From Geosiphon pyriformis (Eukaryota > Glomeromycota > Glomeromycetes > Archaeosporales > Geosiphonaceae), in NCBI GenBank assembly GCA_016748015.1, contig JAAOMT010000441.1, positions 62,001 to 126,000 on the forward strand: DNA of 64,000 nt. Reading direction: 5' to 3'. A model generated the notes under the pieces. The model was not told where the DNA came from. It did no database searches and saw only the letters and a list, made by a program, of their open reading frames with translations. The position numbers were made by a program, and so were the translations under genes. Shown here one piece after another: positions 34,559 through 46,500 of the stretch. The stretch's first letter is position 1. Each line of letters starts with the position of its first letter.

Positions 34559-34895
34559 GGGGAAGATTATGAGGTATTAGCGTAAAGTATATTAAAGAAA
34601 GAAAATAGAAGAGATTAACGGTGGTTTTTGTGGTGAAATAGGGCGGATAAGCGGGGGCCGCCCGAACCCAAATTTTTTCAAATAAACCGGTGAGAAAGCA
34701 AAGTTGCGCGATTAGGCAATCTGGTAGCATTTTTTTTAATAGGGGATGCCTATTATGGATACAGTGTTATCATTGTTTCACAGCCAAAGATCTGAAACAC
34801 GAATCCATAAATGACTATTTTCCACGAGGTTTTATTATTAGTGACGCCACCTGTGATTTTATTTATCCAGAGAAAAGGCAGAAGTTCATAATTTA
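34559..34895. promoter_or_regulatory. Divergent promoter region (337 bp)
   Basis: Lies between the start of the MLKL-like gene (minus) and the small mitochondrial protein gene (plus). GC-rich patch near 34640-34670 (GGGGGCCGCCCG). No clear TATA box. Confidence 0.4.
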
Positions 34896-35361
34896 ATGAT
34901 GTTACCTCAATCTGTCTCCCTTCTGATACGAAGCACCTCTAATTTCCCAGCCCGTCGTGTTTTTCAAATTTCCCTGCAGAGACTTCTTCAACAACCTTTG
35001 ACTACTTCAAATCCCAACTTAAAGGATAGAGACGAAAATAAAGACGAAAAACATAAATCCACTGGTTACAGTAAAACTGAACAATCTGTGTCTGGTACAA
35101 CTAATGAAATAGCCCATGATAACAGAGCTTATGATCCTAGCATTACAGATCCTCACGTTGAAAGTAAAGAGATTGGTAAAGGAGACAAACAGGTATTTAA
35201 ACTAAAATTTTTGTAGGAAAGATCAAAGGTGTATGCTTTTCGCAATAAACCAATTCTTTATAACGCGGCTGTTGATTTAGAAACCATTGGATTGGAGTGG
35301 TGCTAATGAAAGGGTGAGCCAATTTACTGATGAGCAAAAACCGATCAAAAATGAAACTTGA
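34896..35361 (+). CDS. Small predicted mitochondrial protein
   Basis: Two exons (34896-35192, 35281-35361) give 125 aa. The first 35 residues are basic, Ser/Arg-rich and free of acidic residues (MMLPQSVSLLIRSTSNFPAR), a typical mitochondrial presequence. The conserved-looking core is AYDPSITDPHVESKEIGKGDKQ joined to KPLDWSGANERVSQF. Similar DPS...TDP/GANP(R)VS patterns occur in short fungal mitochondrial proteins of unknown role. The middle is hydrophilic and probably disordered. The intron has GTATTT donor and TTTAG acceptor. Function unknown; gene reality fairly sure from phase and splice signals. Confidence 0.7.
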
Positions 35362-35776
35362 GATTTCGTCCAAATGTCATTCCAAAAAAACCTTGTGGTT
35401 ATAATCAACTTGACAGGCCGGATTTTAACACCTGTCTATTTGTGAAAATTGAGGATTTAAACACGCATAGTGATGCTTCAATTTATTGTTCCAAACAAAA
35501 ATTATATCGTTTACTACAGCATTCATCATCATAATGAATTCAGGCCCCTTGTTATTTTTTTAATTTTGTTTAATATTTATTAATTATTTTGTCAATATTT
35601 AATTATGATGATTTTATATTAAACTATTTTAAATTAAATTCAAAATATTGCAAATTACATATATTAAGTGATTATCAATTTTAAAAATAAATAAAATTTT
35701 AATACTTAAGTAAAAGGCCGTTTATAAATTTTGCGACATAATCCCATAGCATTATCCTACTTTCTCTAGGCAAAAT
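35362..35776. other. Spacer, no gene seen
   Basis: AT-rich spacer of about 415 bp between two plus-strand genes; it should contain the CZIB promoter. A polyT/AT stretch is at 35550-35700. Confidence 0.45.
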
Positions 35777-36834
35777 ATGGTGGTAAGTCTGAGTTTTGTG
35801 CGCTTGGGTAAAATATGAATTATTGTTACATAATCTCATTTAAAACCACTAATCAGAAATTTACACGCTCTTTCTCTTTCTCACACCCTTTTCCGCAAAA
35901 CAGAAACTTGGGCTCTTTTTCAAAGCTGACCTCGAAAAGGTGACTGACGTTGAACCGGTTGACGACGAGTATGAATGGCACTTTAAGGTTCGTCACGTTT
36001 TTTGTTATCGAGAAGCGACACCTTTTAAATTTGCAGTAGTGAAAAAAAGATCTTATTCTATTTAGCATCTCGTCGTCATTGTTTTCTCTCGAAAAATTCG
36101 CTTTTTCTAGGTTAAGTGTACAACTTGTAACGAAGTAAACAATAACTGGGTTGGTGTGAACCGTTTGGTGAGCTATTTTCCTTTTGTTTGTCAAATAGAG
36201 GCTTAGAACAGTCAGTAATATTGACATCTCACGTATTCTCCTTTTGGTTAAAAACAAAGTCTCAAACTGATCTAAATGGATCTAGAGGAACAGCGAATCT
36301 AGTGATGCGTTGTAAATTCTGTAAACGCGAGAGTTCTGCACGTGAGTACTTAAATACTTGTTTAATTTTTAAAATCTCGAGGATATCATGCTCACTCAAG
36401 ATCGAACGTTTATTTTTTTCTACCAGAATTTGATCCTACCCCCACAAAGCCGTATACGAATGATGATAGTGGACAGTTTGCAAAGATTGTGACTATTGAA
36501 TGTCGTGGATTGGAATTTATAGATTTTGAGCCTCGAGTGAGATCACTTTCTGTCTTTATGATTATCGTTCAAATTTTTTAATTTATTCACATAGTCTAAT
36601 ATTTTTGGTTCTTAAATCACAGTCGGACTTCAAAGCAAAAGGTATTGATTCGGGTACTCTATTCAATGACGTTGACTTAACAGATGGCTATTGGGCAGAT
36701 TATGATGAGAAGGTTTTTTTCAGTTTCGGTCAAAGGTATTGTTGTTATTCTAATACTGATGTTTTGGCTTATAATTGTAGGCCGGACTTCCAGTAGGAAT
36801 ATCTCAAATCAAGTCAGAATTCCGTAAAGTGTGA
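35777..36834 (+). CDS. CXXC zinc-binding protein CZIB (DUF866/UPF0587)
   Basis: Seven exons: 35777-35782, 35904-35987, 36111-36167, 36260-36341, 36427-36536, 36623-36712, 36781-36834. They sum to 160 aa, the size of the human homologue. Two CXXC pairs, KCTTCNE and RCKFCKRE, form the zinc site. Other family landmarks are the LEKVTDVEPVDDEYEWHFK start, SRGTANLV, IECRGLEFIDFEPR, and the end DYDEKAGLPVGISQIKSEF. The start exon carries just ATGGTG and is needed to give MVKLGLFFKADLEK. The family is conserved in eukaryotes as a small soluble zinc protein with poorly known function. Confidence 0.92.
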
Positions 36835-37072
36835 TAAGATACATAAACTATCTTGAATGCTATTTTGATAGGAATCTTATATAATCAAATGGAAAACGAT
36901 GTCCTATCGTGGAGCTGCGGTAATTTCCCGATGATATTGAGGCACATTGCTTGCAAGATTTTTAAGCAACCTTCTTTAATTCAAAAAATCAATATTCACA
37001 AGATTTCCTATTCTGTTTTATTTTTCACAAATTAAAAGGATCCTATTGTTTTTGCTTACCTATAGATATATA

Positions 37073-39003
37073 TTACGCATAATATTTTAATGATGTCTTC
37101 TTTTTTGCCATAACCTCTTGGATTCCTAGTAAATAAATAGACAGAGTCAATAATATTCCACGAAAAACACTCTTTAAAAGTTATTTACCATCCATAAAAT
37201 CCTCATGACTCAACTCCATGGCCTGTCTCCTTAATGCCAACATACCAGCTTCCACACAAACAGCTTTACACTGAGCACCATTAAATTCATAACAACAACG
37301 CGCCAATTCTTCAAAATTGACATTAGGGCTTACAGTCATTTTACGTGAGTGAATTTGAAGAATACGTGCACGTGCTTCTTCGTTTGGAAGTGGAAACTCT
37401 ATTTTTCGATCAAGACGACCAGACCGCAGAAGAGCTGGATCCAATATGTCAATACGATTTGTGGCAGCAATTACCTGGACATAAAAAATTAATTAGATAC
37501 TGCTAAATGGAGTAAAAGTTTTTCCAATAAAAACCTTTATTCTTTCATCACTGCTGAACCCGTCAAGTTGATTCAATAATTCCAACATTGTTCGTTGAAC
37601 TTCTCGATCACCACTCTTTTCACTATCAAATCGCTTTGTTCCTATTGCGTCTAATTCATCAATAAAAATAATAGCCGGTGCTTTCTCTTTTGCCAGGTTG
37701 AAAGCATCTCGCACAAGTTTAGCACCATCTCCAATAAACATCTACAAAGTTAAAATGCATTCTTAAAATATTTTACTATAAATGCGCGCTATACATTCCA
37801 TAAATTCTTCATACCTGGACAAGTTGTGGACCAGCCAGCTTGAGATATGTCGATTGTGTTTGAGCTGCACAAGCCCTTGCCAGTAAGGTTTTTCCTGTCC
37901 CCGGTGGTCCATACATCAATACGCCTAAATTAGGTTTACGATATTGATGTAAGCTCTAATAGACTAGCCATGTCGAATTCAAGTTATTATAGGGCATCAC
38001 ACCTTTTGGAGGCTTGATTCCTAAATTCTTGAAACGCTCTGCATGCGTCATTGGTAATACAATGGCCTCTACTAATTCTTCTATCTGCTTATCAAGACCA
38101 CCAATATCGTTATAATCTTCTGCGGGTTTTTCATCGACTTCCATGGCCTTAACACGTGAATCATATCTGTTCAACAACATATCGGCTCAGGAAAATATTT
38201 GAAATTGAAGAACCTCAAATCAATAAATAGCCCTAAAGAAATCTTACTCTGCTGGTAATGTATCTAAAACCAGATAGCTGTCCTTGTTTACACCGATCAA
38301 GTCACCTGGCTTCAAGGTGGCAGGGTCAACGAGACCAATTAACGGCAGAAAAATAGTCTAGAAAATGGAGTTTTCCATTGAATGGTCGCACAAATTGATT
38401 AGATCGTAGCAATAAAAATAATATGTAGCTTATATAGATTCTTTACCTGCCGTGTAGATGTCTTGATTACAGCACATTTGCCCTTTCGATGAGCATCTAG
38501 GTCAATGTTAGCCCCATCTTCCTCTGGCTCATCATTGGGATCCATATCGAGAAGCTAATCGAGTAAAGTTAGAAGATGCGTGTCAATTAATTATATGCGT
38601 GACAACAAATCAGATCCACAGAAAAACGTACCTCGACAACATTTCCAACAAGATACGGCAATTGCTTGTTAACCTTGATTTTTTCTTTGTTATCCTTTAT
38701 CTTTTCTTTCATTGAAGTCTGTTCGTGTGTTAAACGCACATGCTCTGATCTCATAACCTTAATGGGAAGTTTGAAAGTCAATTATAAACCAATCGGAAGA
38801 GGGTAAAGGAGGTTTTTGTAGCAAACTCGAACATAGGAACTTGAAGAAGCATATGATAAGATTCACACCTTGATTTCATTCTCCAGCAACCGCGTACGGT
38901 TGACTATTTCTTCTGTACTTGCACGCAAGATTTCTTGGGGTAAGGGTTCCTCCTCATCCTCCACTGTTTTCTCCCGAAGAGTTTTATCCTCAAGTGTGGT
39001 CAT
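37073..39003 (-). CDS. RPT5: 26S proteasome regulatory ATPase RPT5 (PSMC3)
   Basis: Nine exons: 39003-38869, 38757-38632, 38554-38447, 38357-38248, 38166-38003, 37924-37815, 37741-37535, 37474-37189, 37125-37073. They give 432 aa in continuous phase. It is one of six AAA+ subunits that unfold substrates for the 20S core. The N-terminal coiled coil ([15 protein letters not shown]...) and the OB-fold region come first. The AAA domain has GPPGTGKT (Walker A), [14 protein letters not shown] (Walker B), AATNR (sensor 1) and RSGRLDRK (arginine finger). The C-terminus [10 protein letters not shown] carries the HbYX-type tail that docks into the 20S pocket. All catalytic residues are intact. Confidence 0.95.
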
Positions 39004-40190
39004 TTTTGAAATGTTTATAACTGCACAAATATTTTTCGATTTTGGTCTTATTCGCTTTAGTCAACGGGGATTACGCAAGCTCACAATCTGGATCTCGAAT
39101 CTCGATTTTATTTTTGAACATCAGATTGGATATCTGTTGGTAGCACAATAACAGAAAAAGAAAAATATGACTTCTTGACTCTTGAGTTAGTGAATTCCAC
39201 TATCCGTCTCTTATACTTCCAACCGCTTGAAAAATCGTTTACATGTCGATATGAATAAGGACGCTGAAGGGAGGTATTAAGAACACAGTTCATACAAGAC
39301 CTTTCCTTATGAGCATCCAATTAGTTTGCAATCGGAACGTGCCAAACACGAGAACACCTTTTTTTGTGGTTTGGTTTTTAAGTGTGGCTAGTGTTGAATT
39401 CTTGAACAACACTCGAGTCGAACTAGTTGTATTCGATAGTTTCAAATGATGAAGAAACCGTACGCATGATTTATTGAGGATTTTTAATCGGCCTGATTTA
39501 GAAGGGACAAGATACATACGCTACTGCTATGCGCTTTTGATTTTTTCATGTCGTTGCTTTTTTGTGACGGCATAAAGAATCAATTGAGGCGTAGCTGACT
39601 ATGTGTTGTTGAAGGTCTCTCACTTCGTGATGTATATAAAATTGAGAACGGAAATCTGATGAAACGAAACACTTTAACAAAAAAGTTCCGAATTTTCGAA
39701 TGAATTATTGATCACTTTCAGTTTCTTATATTTAATCCTAAACTAGCTTACTTTCGTTTTCAAGAGTCGCAGATAGGCATACAATTCGGAATATATAAAA
39801 GGTAAATATTTTCAAATTTCAAGAATTCCTTTGGCGAACATTTGGGCTTTTGCACTATTACGATTAAATCAAATTTTTAGGAGAAAGGCCAAAATCCGAT
39901 ATCGTGCAAAATTTATTAGTTGATGGAGTAATTGAAAAAATCAAATTAGAAAGTGAACACCACACCAATGATATTTGAGCCTCACAGCTTTGTCAGAATA
40001 GTTAAAAGCTGGTAAAACGCGTTTACAATTTGTCAAAGATGAACGTGTTAATCTTTGCCGGGATTTATCCTCTTAAATTGATCAAGACCTCGGAATAGAA
40101 ATTAATTTTCGATCTCGTAAATTGTTCAGGGTTGGAATTTCTTCACTATATTCAATGGTTCTCGCAAATCCAGTCAATCTAAACTACTTA
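39004..40190. other. 1.2-kb spacer upstream of RPT5
   Basis: The RPT5 promoter should lie just right of 39003. I looked for the fungal proteasome element GGTGGCAAA and did not see it. Around 39880-39975 a short plus-strand frame (RPKSDIVQNLLVDGVIEKIK) is open but lacks start, splice context and recognised homology. Nothing else is supported. Confidence 0.4.
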
Positions 40191-41338
40191 TCATATTTTG
40201 CCTTCTTGTCGTAAAGCGTTATAAAGTGTTAAAGCAGAGAGAGCTTTCATGTCGGGCAATTTCCATAACTCGTTCAATTTCATAAGCTTAACAGTGATGC
40301 TTTCTCCATGATCTCTCAATCCACCCAATTTCCCCTCCAGCTTTTGAACTTCATCGTACGGCATTTCTTTCAAGCATAACACTAACCTCAAAAATTCATC
40401 GCATCCCCCGGGAGAAGGATATGCACCGTGGTACTTTTCGCCAAATGCCAAATCTGTCATATCTATAAGATCCTCCTCCTTTACTTCAATCCCAGTCTCT
40501 TCTTTTATCTCTTCGCTAGCTTTTCCAACAAAATTCCCAGATCCATCAAGCATTCCTAGAACCCATGGAAGATTATTAAAATCTACATATATGACTGAAG
40601 TTGAGAACCCTCAAATATATTCATTCTAGTTAATTACCAGCTGGCAATTCTGTGAATGCAAGAGACGGAACTGAAAGACGTGGCTGAGATGTAAGCACGA
40701 CATGCTCCTCCACGATATCCTCATTCTTTCCTTTAGATCGAAGAATTAATAGGACCGCAACAGATCCACCACGCTGTGAAAATAAATGCCACATGAAGTA
40801 TTCATCAGAGTAGAATATCTTGGAAATAATGAGAGCCAAATTAGAGCTTTCAAACCATAAAAATGATTCCTGGAACATTCTTTCCATTTTCTGTAAGCCT
40901 AGCGTCAACCTTGAACTTGATAAATCCAATTTTTGACCCAAAGTAATCTACATGTTGGATTTCAACACGCTTAATTTCCAATTCCTTTTCAACTTTTGAT
41001 TCCATTTCTTTTGACAAGTCAGCAACCCAATCCCTGAAGGGTTGGAAATTCAGGACAGCAGGGACGTCAATGTCGACTTGCTCAGTCGATACAGGAATAA
41101 GGGTTCCAGCAATTCTGATTGTATTAGTTCCTTCTGACATTCTGAATATATGTCCAGTATGAAACTTTGGGGGAAAAGAAACTTCCAAAGAGCCTAATTT
41201 GTGGACCCTAAAGTGATTAGAGCTTCTAAAAAACGCATAAGACCAAGAGGAATACAATCGCAGCATAAAAGTCCGCCATTGATTTCTTGCAGGTTGCCGC
41301 CACCCTAGTACCATGTTTGATACTAACCACCGCCACAC
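40191..41338 (-). CDS. NUDX14-like Nudix hydrolase (ADP-sugar diphosphatase type)
   Basis: Three exons (41338-40856, 40773-40638, 40555-40191) give 327 aa. The layout matches Arabidopsis NUDX14: an N-terminal domain (IRIAGTLIPV...), then GGSVAVLLIL, LPAGMLDGSGNFVGKASEEI, and the C-terminal PSPGGCDEFLRL, GLRDHGESITVKL and LSALTLYNALRQEG. The Nudix helix keeps the metal-binding Glu residues (EEIKEETG), but Arg of the usual REV has become Glu. The first 35 residues are basic and aromatic (MWRWLVSNMVLGWRQPARNQ), suggesting mitochondrial import. The likely role is hydrolysis of ADP-ribose or an ADP-sugar; substrate inferred from family only. Confidence 0.88.
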
Positions 41339-41440
41339 TAGTTTAAAGTTTAGTGGTCTTTAAAGCCGAATGCTGCGCCTTCCATACAGCCTTTTAAACA
41401 CGGAAATTTGATACTTTGGTCTTTCATTTATCCGAAAATT
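41339..41440. promoter_or_regulatory. Very short divergent promoter (102 bp)
   Basis: The NUDX14-like start codon (minus) and the ZnF-UBP start codon (plus) are separated by 102 bp, which must hold both 5' UTRs and core promoters unless one gene starts inside the other's transcript. No TATA box is seen. Confidence 0.45.
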
Positions 41441-42156
41441 ATGCCCTCCGCTACAACTTCATTAGAACAGCAACAGGGTGGCGAGAGTCAAATGTTCGCA
41501 GTCGAACCAATTACCGACTGTCCTCATATTGCGACTGATTTTTCGCCAGAATGGAATAACGTGGCTGTTGATGGTACTTCTCTCTTTGCAGAAGATAAAA
41601 TGTTTCGTTTTTATACACACGTCTCATGATTATATCGAACTTTTATTTCTAAAGCTCATCAAGAATGTTTGAAGTGCGATGATAAGAGCGAGAACTGGCG
41701 TTGTTTGACCTGTCAAGGCGTGTTCTGCAGCAGGTTTTAAAGTTGAAAGCATCAAATAAACTACAAAGTTAATTTCGAAAAGGTTTCCTTACTATTTTTT
41801 ACCACCTAAAAAAAGGTACGTAAATGGCCACATGAGCCAGCATAATGAGGAAGCTCACCACCCACTCGCCATTTCCCTTAGCGATTTGTCGACTTGGTGC
41901 TATGCTTGTGACGACTATGTTACTAGCCCAGTATGGTTTTTGTTTAAAACTATGAATGCTTAATTCCATTCCTTACATTTTTTCAGTAAATTAAAATGGT
42001 TTTGTATAACTTTAGACATTGAAAACCTTGGAAATTGCCTTTTACGTTTCAAAATTTGGGTCAATGCCTCCTACTGCTGCGTTAGGGAGTGCTATTGCAG
42101 AGGGTAGTGGTGGTAGTGGTGGTGGTGGTGGTGGTGGTGGTGGTTCGTCTTGTTGA
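41441..42156 (+). CDS. Small ZnF-UBP (ubiquitin-binding zinc finger) protein
   Basis: Four exons (41441-41573, 41655-41733, 41816-41930, 42016-42156) give 155 aa. The protein is almost only a ZnF-UBP domain: DCPHI, CLKC, ENWRCLTCQGVFCSRYVNGH, MSQHNEEAHHPLA, SDLSTWCYACDDYV. All zinc ligands and the ligand-binding Arg/Trp/Tyr positions seen in HDAC6- and USP-type domains are present, so it probably binds free ubiquitin C-termini. There is no protease or deacetylase domain. The tail (GSGGSGGGGGGGGGSSC) is encoded by a GGT microsatellite. Exon 1 ends at a GATG/GTACTT donor, chosen because only this phase joins the two Cys/His halves. Confidence 0.85.
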
Positions 42157-42903
42157 CAGTAAATACTGAAAAGTATTTCAATATTGCAATTATGCTATAC
42201 TGATAAATCCAAAAGCCACTAAATTTTTTTAAATTCTTGAAATTGAGAAAATCCTCGCGAAAATATACGATTGAGTTTTGGTAGCAAGGCTATCTCATAA
42301 ATCATACAATCGAGACTCTCAATTGTTGAACTTATTCCTAGCAAATCGTATACCTGTTTTCATGTTGATTTAGTTCCTTTCTTGTGCGAGGGTTTTACAG
42401 CCCAAATAAAAACCATTTATTAATTGTAGGATTTCGAATTTATAATATTCACTATAATAAAAATTAACTTAGAATTAAGAGACTCATCAACGTTGTCCCG
42501 ATAAGAAGGTTCACTTTAAAATTTGAGTTCAAACTAGTTTAATTAACTCATTGATAAAGGTTTAAATTAAAGAATTTTTATCCAGCTGAAATTGTAACTG
42601 AAAGCTAAATTTCAGGGCGTATACGATTCACATCATAAATTTTGAATATCGAAAAGGTGCTAGCGTGTAAAGCAAATGCTTCAAAAGCTAAAGTCTGTAG
42701 CCTACAAGTTATTTTATTGTTATATACAGAATAGATCTCGGCCAATCGCAAAGCGAAATAAGAAAACTACAGAGTAAAATAGTCAAAGGAGAAGGGAAAG
42801 GGAATAAATAAAAGCAGATAAAGAATTTTGGGAAATCCACACATTTAAATTACGTAGTAATAAACAGTCAAAGAAAATATGGTAAAACTTTTAGAGTGAG
42901 CAG
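42157..42903. other. Spacer, no gene seen
   Basis: About 750 bp between the ends of two convergent genes, AT-rich with no open frame, repeat or RNA signature that I can support. Confidence 0.45.
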
Positions 42904-43562
42904 TTAGGGCATTTTACCATTCTGTACAGTTACAAGACCTTCCTTAGCTTCCGCTTTCCCAGCTTCAGTAGCTTTGGAAAGGATTTCAAATTCTTCAGGA
43001 TTAACCAGCTAGACCAAAGAATCCAAGTTAAGCCAAACTCAAAAATTTTCATAATTTCTATAGTAAAATAACTGATTTCCTTCTACCTTGATCTTTTGAA
43101 ATTCCCTATTAGTTTCAGCGGCTGTATCACCATTTTTTTCCTTCTCATAGTCCAACTCGGCTAACTCATCTGTTACGATACCCCAATTATGTCCACCAGC
43201 ACCACCCTATGGTGATAAAAAAAAAGTGAGCGGACAACTTCTCACGAAGTACCTAAACAAATCACATTAAGCACGAGACCAAACTAGTCTATTTTCCTGT
43301 TTACACATAATATTGATGTACAAGTCTAATAACCTTTTTCGGGTTGCCTCTCTGATCCATCAATCCAGACCTTCAAGTTGAAGAAAAAGATGAAATCAAA
43401 GTTTGTGTGTGAGAAAAACCAATTACGCGTTTTTACAGCATTACAAGTACAGACTGATGAAAAAAATTGCTTGCAGAAAGTTGTTTGAGTGCTCATGTAC
43501 CTAGGCAAATGGCGGTCTTTTAAGAGAGCAGCAGGTGCGTTTGAGGTTTTTGAACGCGTCAT
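42904..43562 (-). CDS. STF2/TMA10-like small hydrophilic protein
   Basis: Four exons (43562-43501, 43370-43334, 43206-43087, 43008-42904) give 107 aa. It starts MTRSKTSNAPAALLKDRHLP, has SGLMDQRGNPKKGGAGGHNWG, the Gly-rich GxGxxNWG signature of the STF2/TMA10/HABP4-like group, then an acidic part and a short C-terminus ending NGKMP. In yeast, related proteins act as hydrophilins in stress and were described as ATP-synthase-stabilising factors or ribosome-associated. No membrane segment. Function by family only. Confidence 0.78.
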
Positions 43563-46500
43563 GGTTAATACAATTTTATTTGCGGTTTTTACAAATTGGA
43601 AATTATGGTCTAAAAGACGAGGGAAAAGCCAATTTTGCAAAAATATACTGACAAGAAAATGGAGAGAAACTCTCTCCAATTCCCCATATTTATATATAAT
43701 TTACCTTCTTGATAGGTGGGGCGATTTTTCCCAGACTCGTGTGAATCTGAAGAAAAATGGGCATAAGATCATCAATACGTAATAAAAACCTTTGAACATC
43801 ATGATATATATTGTTTAGTCGGGCGCCAAAAAATAGATCATGCGATGAGTTCTGACTTACAAGATATTGTGCGAGAATATAAAATACTTGTGTAACGAAA
43901 AGAGATAGGTGGAACAAAAGGTCCTTTTTTGGGATAACAAATCAAATGAACAAATTTCATGGAAAACTAAAAATTAAGAGCAAAACTACCTATTTCAAGG
44001 TATTTGAAGAAAAGCATTTTTAAAATTTACTTGACCACCATTATCAATACTTAACAATAATGCTTTTGAGCGACAAAAACAATTTCTCGCCCGATTCCCG
44101 ACAAATGAGCTCGTCAACAGTATCGGCTCTGGGGTCAACTTCAAGCGCCAAAGGCTTATGACCCAACTGGAACGATCAAGCCCGGAGGTTACTACTGTGA
44201 TTGACTCTTCTTGTTTGTCTTTGATCTCCCTCCATTCCGCAAAACTCGTGGTTCTCTTCGACGACGCGACCTCTGACGGGCACAAACTCTTGCAGGATAT
44301 TCTTGCCATCAACATAGCCTTTATCTGCTGCATGCAGCGAAGAAGAGCTTCTCGCAACTGAAGAGAACCCATGCACACAAAAGCACAAGGGAAAGGCAAC
44401 GGCAACTTGTGGCAGATTCCAGAAAACGGAAGGCATCCTCAACCGCACGTTACTATCCTAACCACCTTAGAAGCAGCTATTGAAGCGACGGATGGGCTTG
44501 GCGATATTTGCCTTTAATATTGTAGTAGAATGGAGCAAAAGGCGTCGCATCATAAAGAAACAAGATGGTATCACGGAAAAAGGATGATTAAACCTATGAC
44601 AGTTCAACAAAAACGTCTTCTTTTTGATGATTTTTCAGCTATCTGTGGTGAAAGAAAATTTTGCAGGGCCATCGTCCGTCTTGGCATGCTCTTAAGAGGT
44701 TGCTTAGGCAGCTCCTGCCAACATCACAGACGAAGTGATTGATCAAGCATTGGTTGCGCGAAAGGAAGTTATTAAACATAATTCACAGCGATAGCAAGGT
44801 GTATCACGCATCATCTTTCTTTTCAATCTCGTGAGGCACTGCATCACATCATAACAATTCGTGCTCAGAATTTTGCCACATTCCCTTGGAATCGCTTCTA
44901 TGGCTTCTATGTTTCTTACTTCACACGCCAGCAATATATGTACATGCACATCGATACAAAGTAAAGATAATAAATTTTTTACGTTTTTGTTTTTTTTTAA
45001 GATTGTTTTATATCATTATTTATGTCGTTTTTATGCTATTCATTTTTAAGAATAAACATGTATTATGGCCTCTCCAGTTTGAAAAAAAAGGGTAAAAATA
45101 ACAAATGGCCCAATCCACAAGATCACATGTGATGGCAAGCTCAGTTACTATCACAAAACTGATGAGTGGAGGTTTGCCTGAGTATACGAGACGCAAAAAC
45201 AGCTCCGCAGATCGAAAACTAGAAAATTCATACGAAAAACAGTTAGAAAAATGCTATGTTGGGTGCACTATCAATTTCTTCAAGTCTAGTCATTAAGGCC
45301 GAGAAATTGGGGTTCGTGTTATCCAAAACGAAGCTTGTAGTCAATGTGGCAACATTAAAGAATCGGAGGATCCAAAATGTACAACTGCCGGAATTGTGGG
45401 GATTGTGAGATGAAAATGGCGCTCGGGGGATCTTCCTCCGGGCATTGTTTGATAGAGCTTTGGTTTTATGGTAACCATTCAGGAAATAATAGGCATTACA
45501 TAGCAAGGGTTATCATTGCCTATTATTGATGTGTTAGAATTTGTCCCAATAATTTTTTCAAAGAGCCGTTAATGAACGAACTAAAATTTAGTAGATGCGA
45601 ATTGCATTTATTATGAATTGTGGGAACATAAGTACATACGAATTTCTACAGGAATATTTCTGTATAAAAATGGGTCTGTAGGCTTAAATAAATACATCAC
45701 ATATTTGTATCATGAATTGTCCATGATTTATTATGGTTGTCACACGTTCCAACAGGAGCAAAACCTCTTTATTCTTGATTGCATTGGAAACGATTATTCG
45801 ATAAAAAAAATCTTATCCCAATCAGTACATAAGATGGCACCTGAATTAGTTTTGCTCTTTGGTTTGGAAAGTCGCGTTTAGGAGTTAAACCTTGAGATCT
45901 TGATTAATTATGTAATACAGTCCCCATAAAAAATAATGGCAGTCAAACTTTTACTATAAAACAAAAATAAATAAATAGTTTTCAGAACATGTTTAAATAG
46001 AGTCACATATGCCCATAATAAATTGGTTTTTACGTCAGAAATCATGTTTTAAAAGAAATTTGAGCAAACAAGTGGCCCATTCGAGACTAATGAGCAATCA
46101 TTTGGAATCAAAAATAAGAGTGAGTATATTAATCCCAAAGCTATGTTTTATAGATAATTTGCCACAAAGACTGAAGTTTCAGAGTCAGAAATGTGAAAAA
46201 ATCCCGACACGTAGACGTGATTATAAAATTTCGAGCCACTTTGATCATAACAATAATTTAAAAGAAAGTTTGATAAAAGTTTAAAAGAAAGTTTTACTCA
46301 GATGGCTACGTTGACCTAAAGCGTAATAAGTGATAATTTTTATAAGCTCAAGTTATGGATAATTAGATGTGATAGGTGTGGAAATTTGAGATAGCATATG
46401 TTAAAATTTTGAAACCCGGTTTCACCCTTTTTCTAACGGTTTTTAAAATATTATAATTGTCTCATAATTCTTGGAAGATATTGTGTTCAAGCTATTATTT

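Noticed and set aside
39290-39517. 75-codon minus-strand frame upstream of RPT5
   Set aside because: No splice link to RPT5, whose start at 39003 gives the right N-terminus; no homology.
43326-43917. Frames of 75-117 codons on both strands upstream of 43562
   Set aside because: They read through introns and the 5' flank of the STF2-like gene; the spliced model explains the conserved parts.
43995-44448. 136- and 90-codon minus-strand frames
   Set aside because: They overlap each other and plus-strand frames in a GC-balanced patch. No homology recognised, no splice or start context; kept only as an unassigned block.
46009-46284. 91-codon plus-strand frame
   Set aside because: No recognisable domain, AT-rich surroundings, no neighbouring exon-like sequence.
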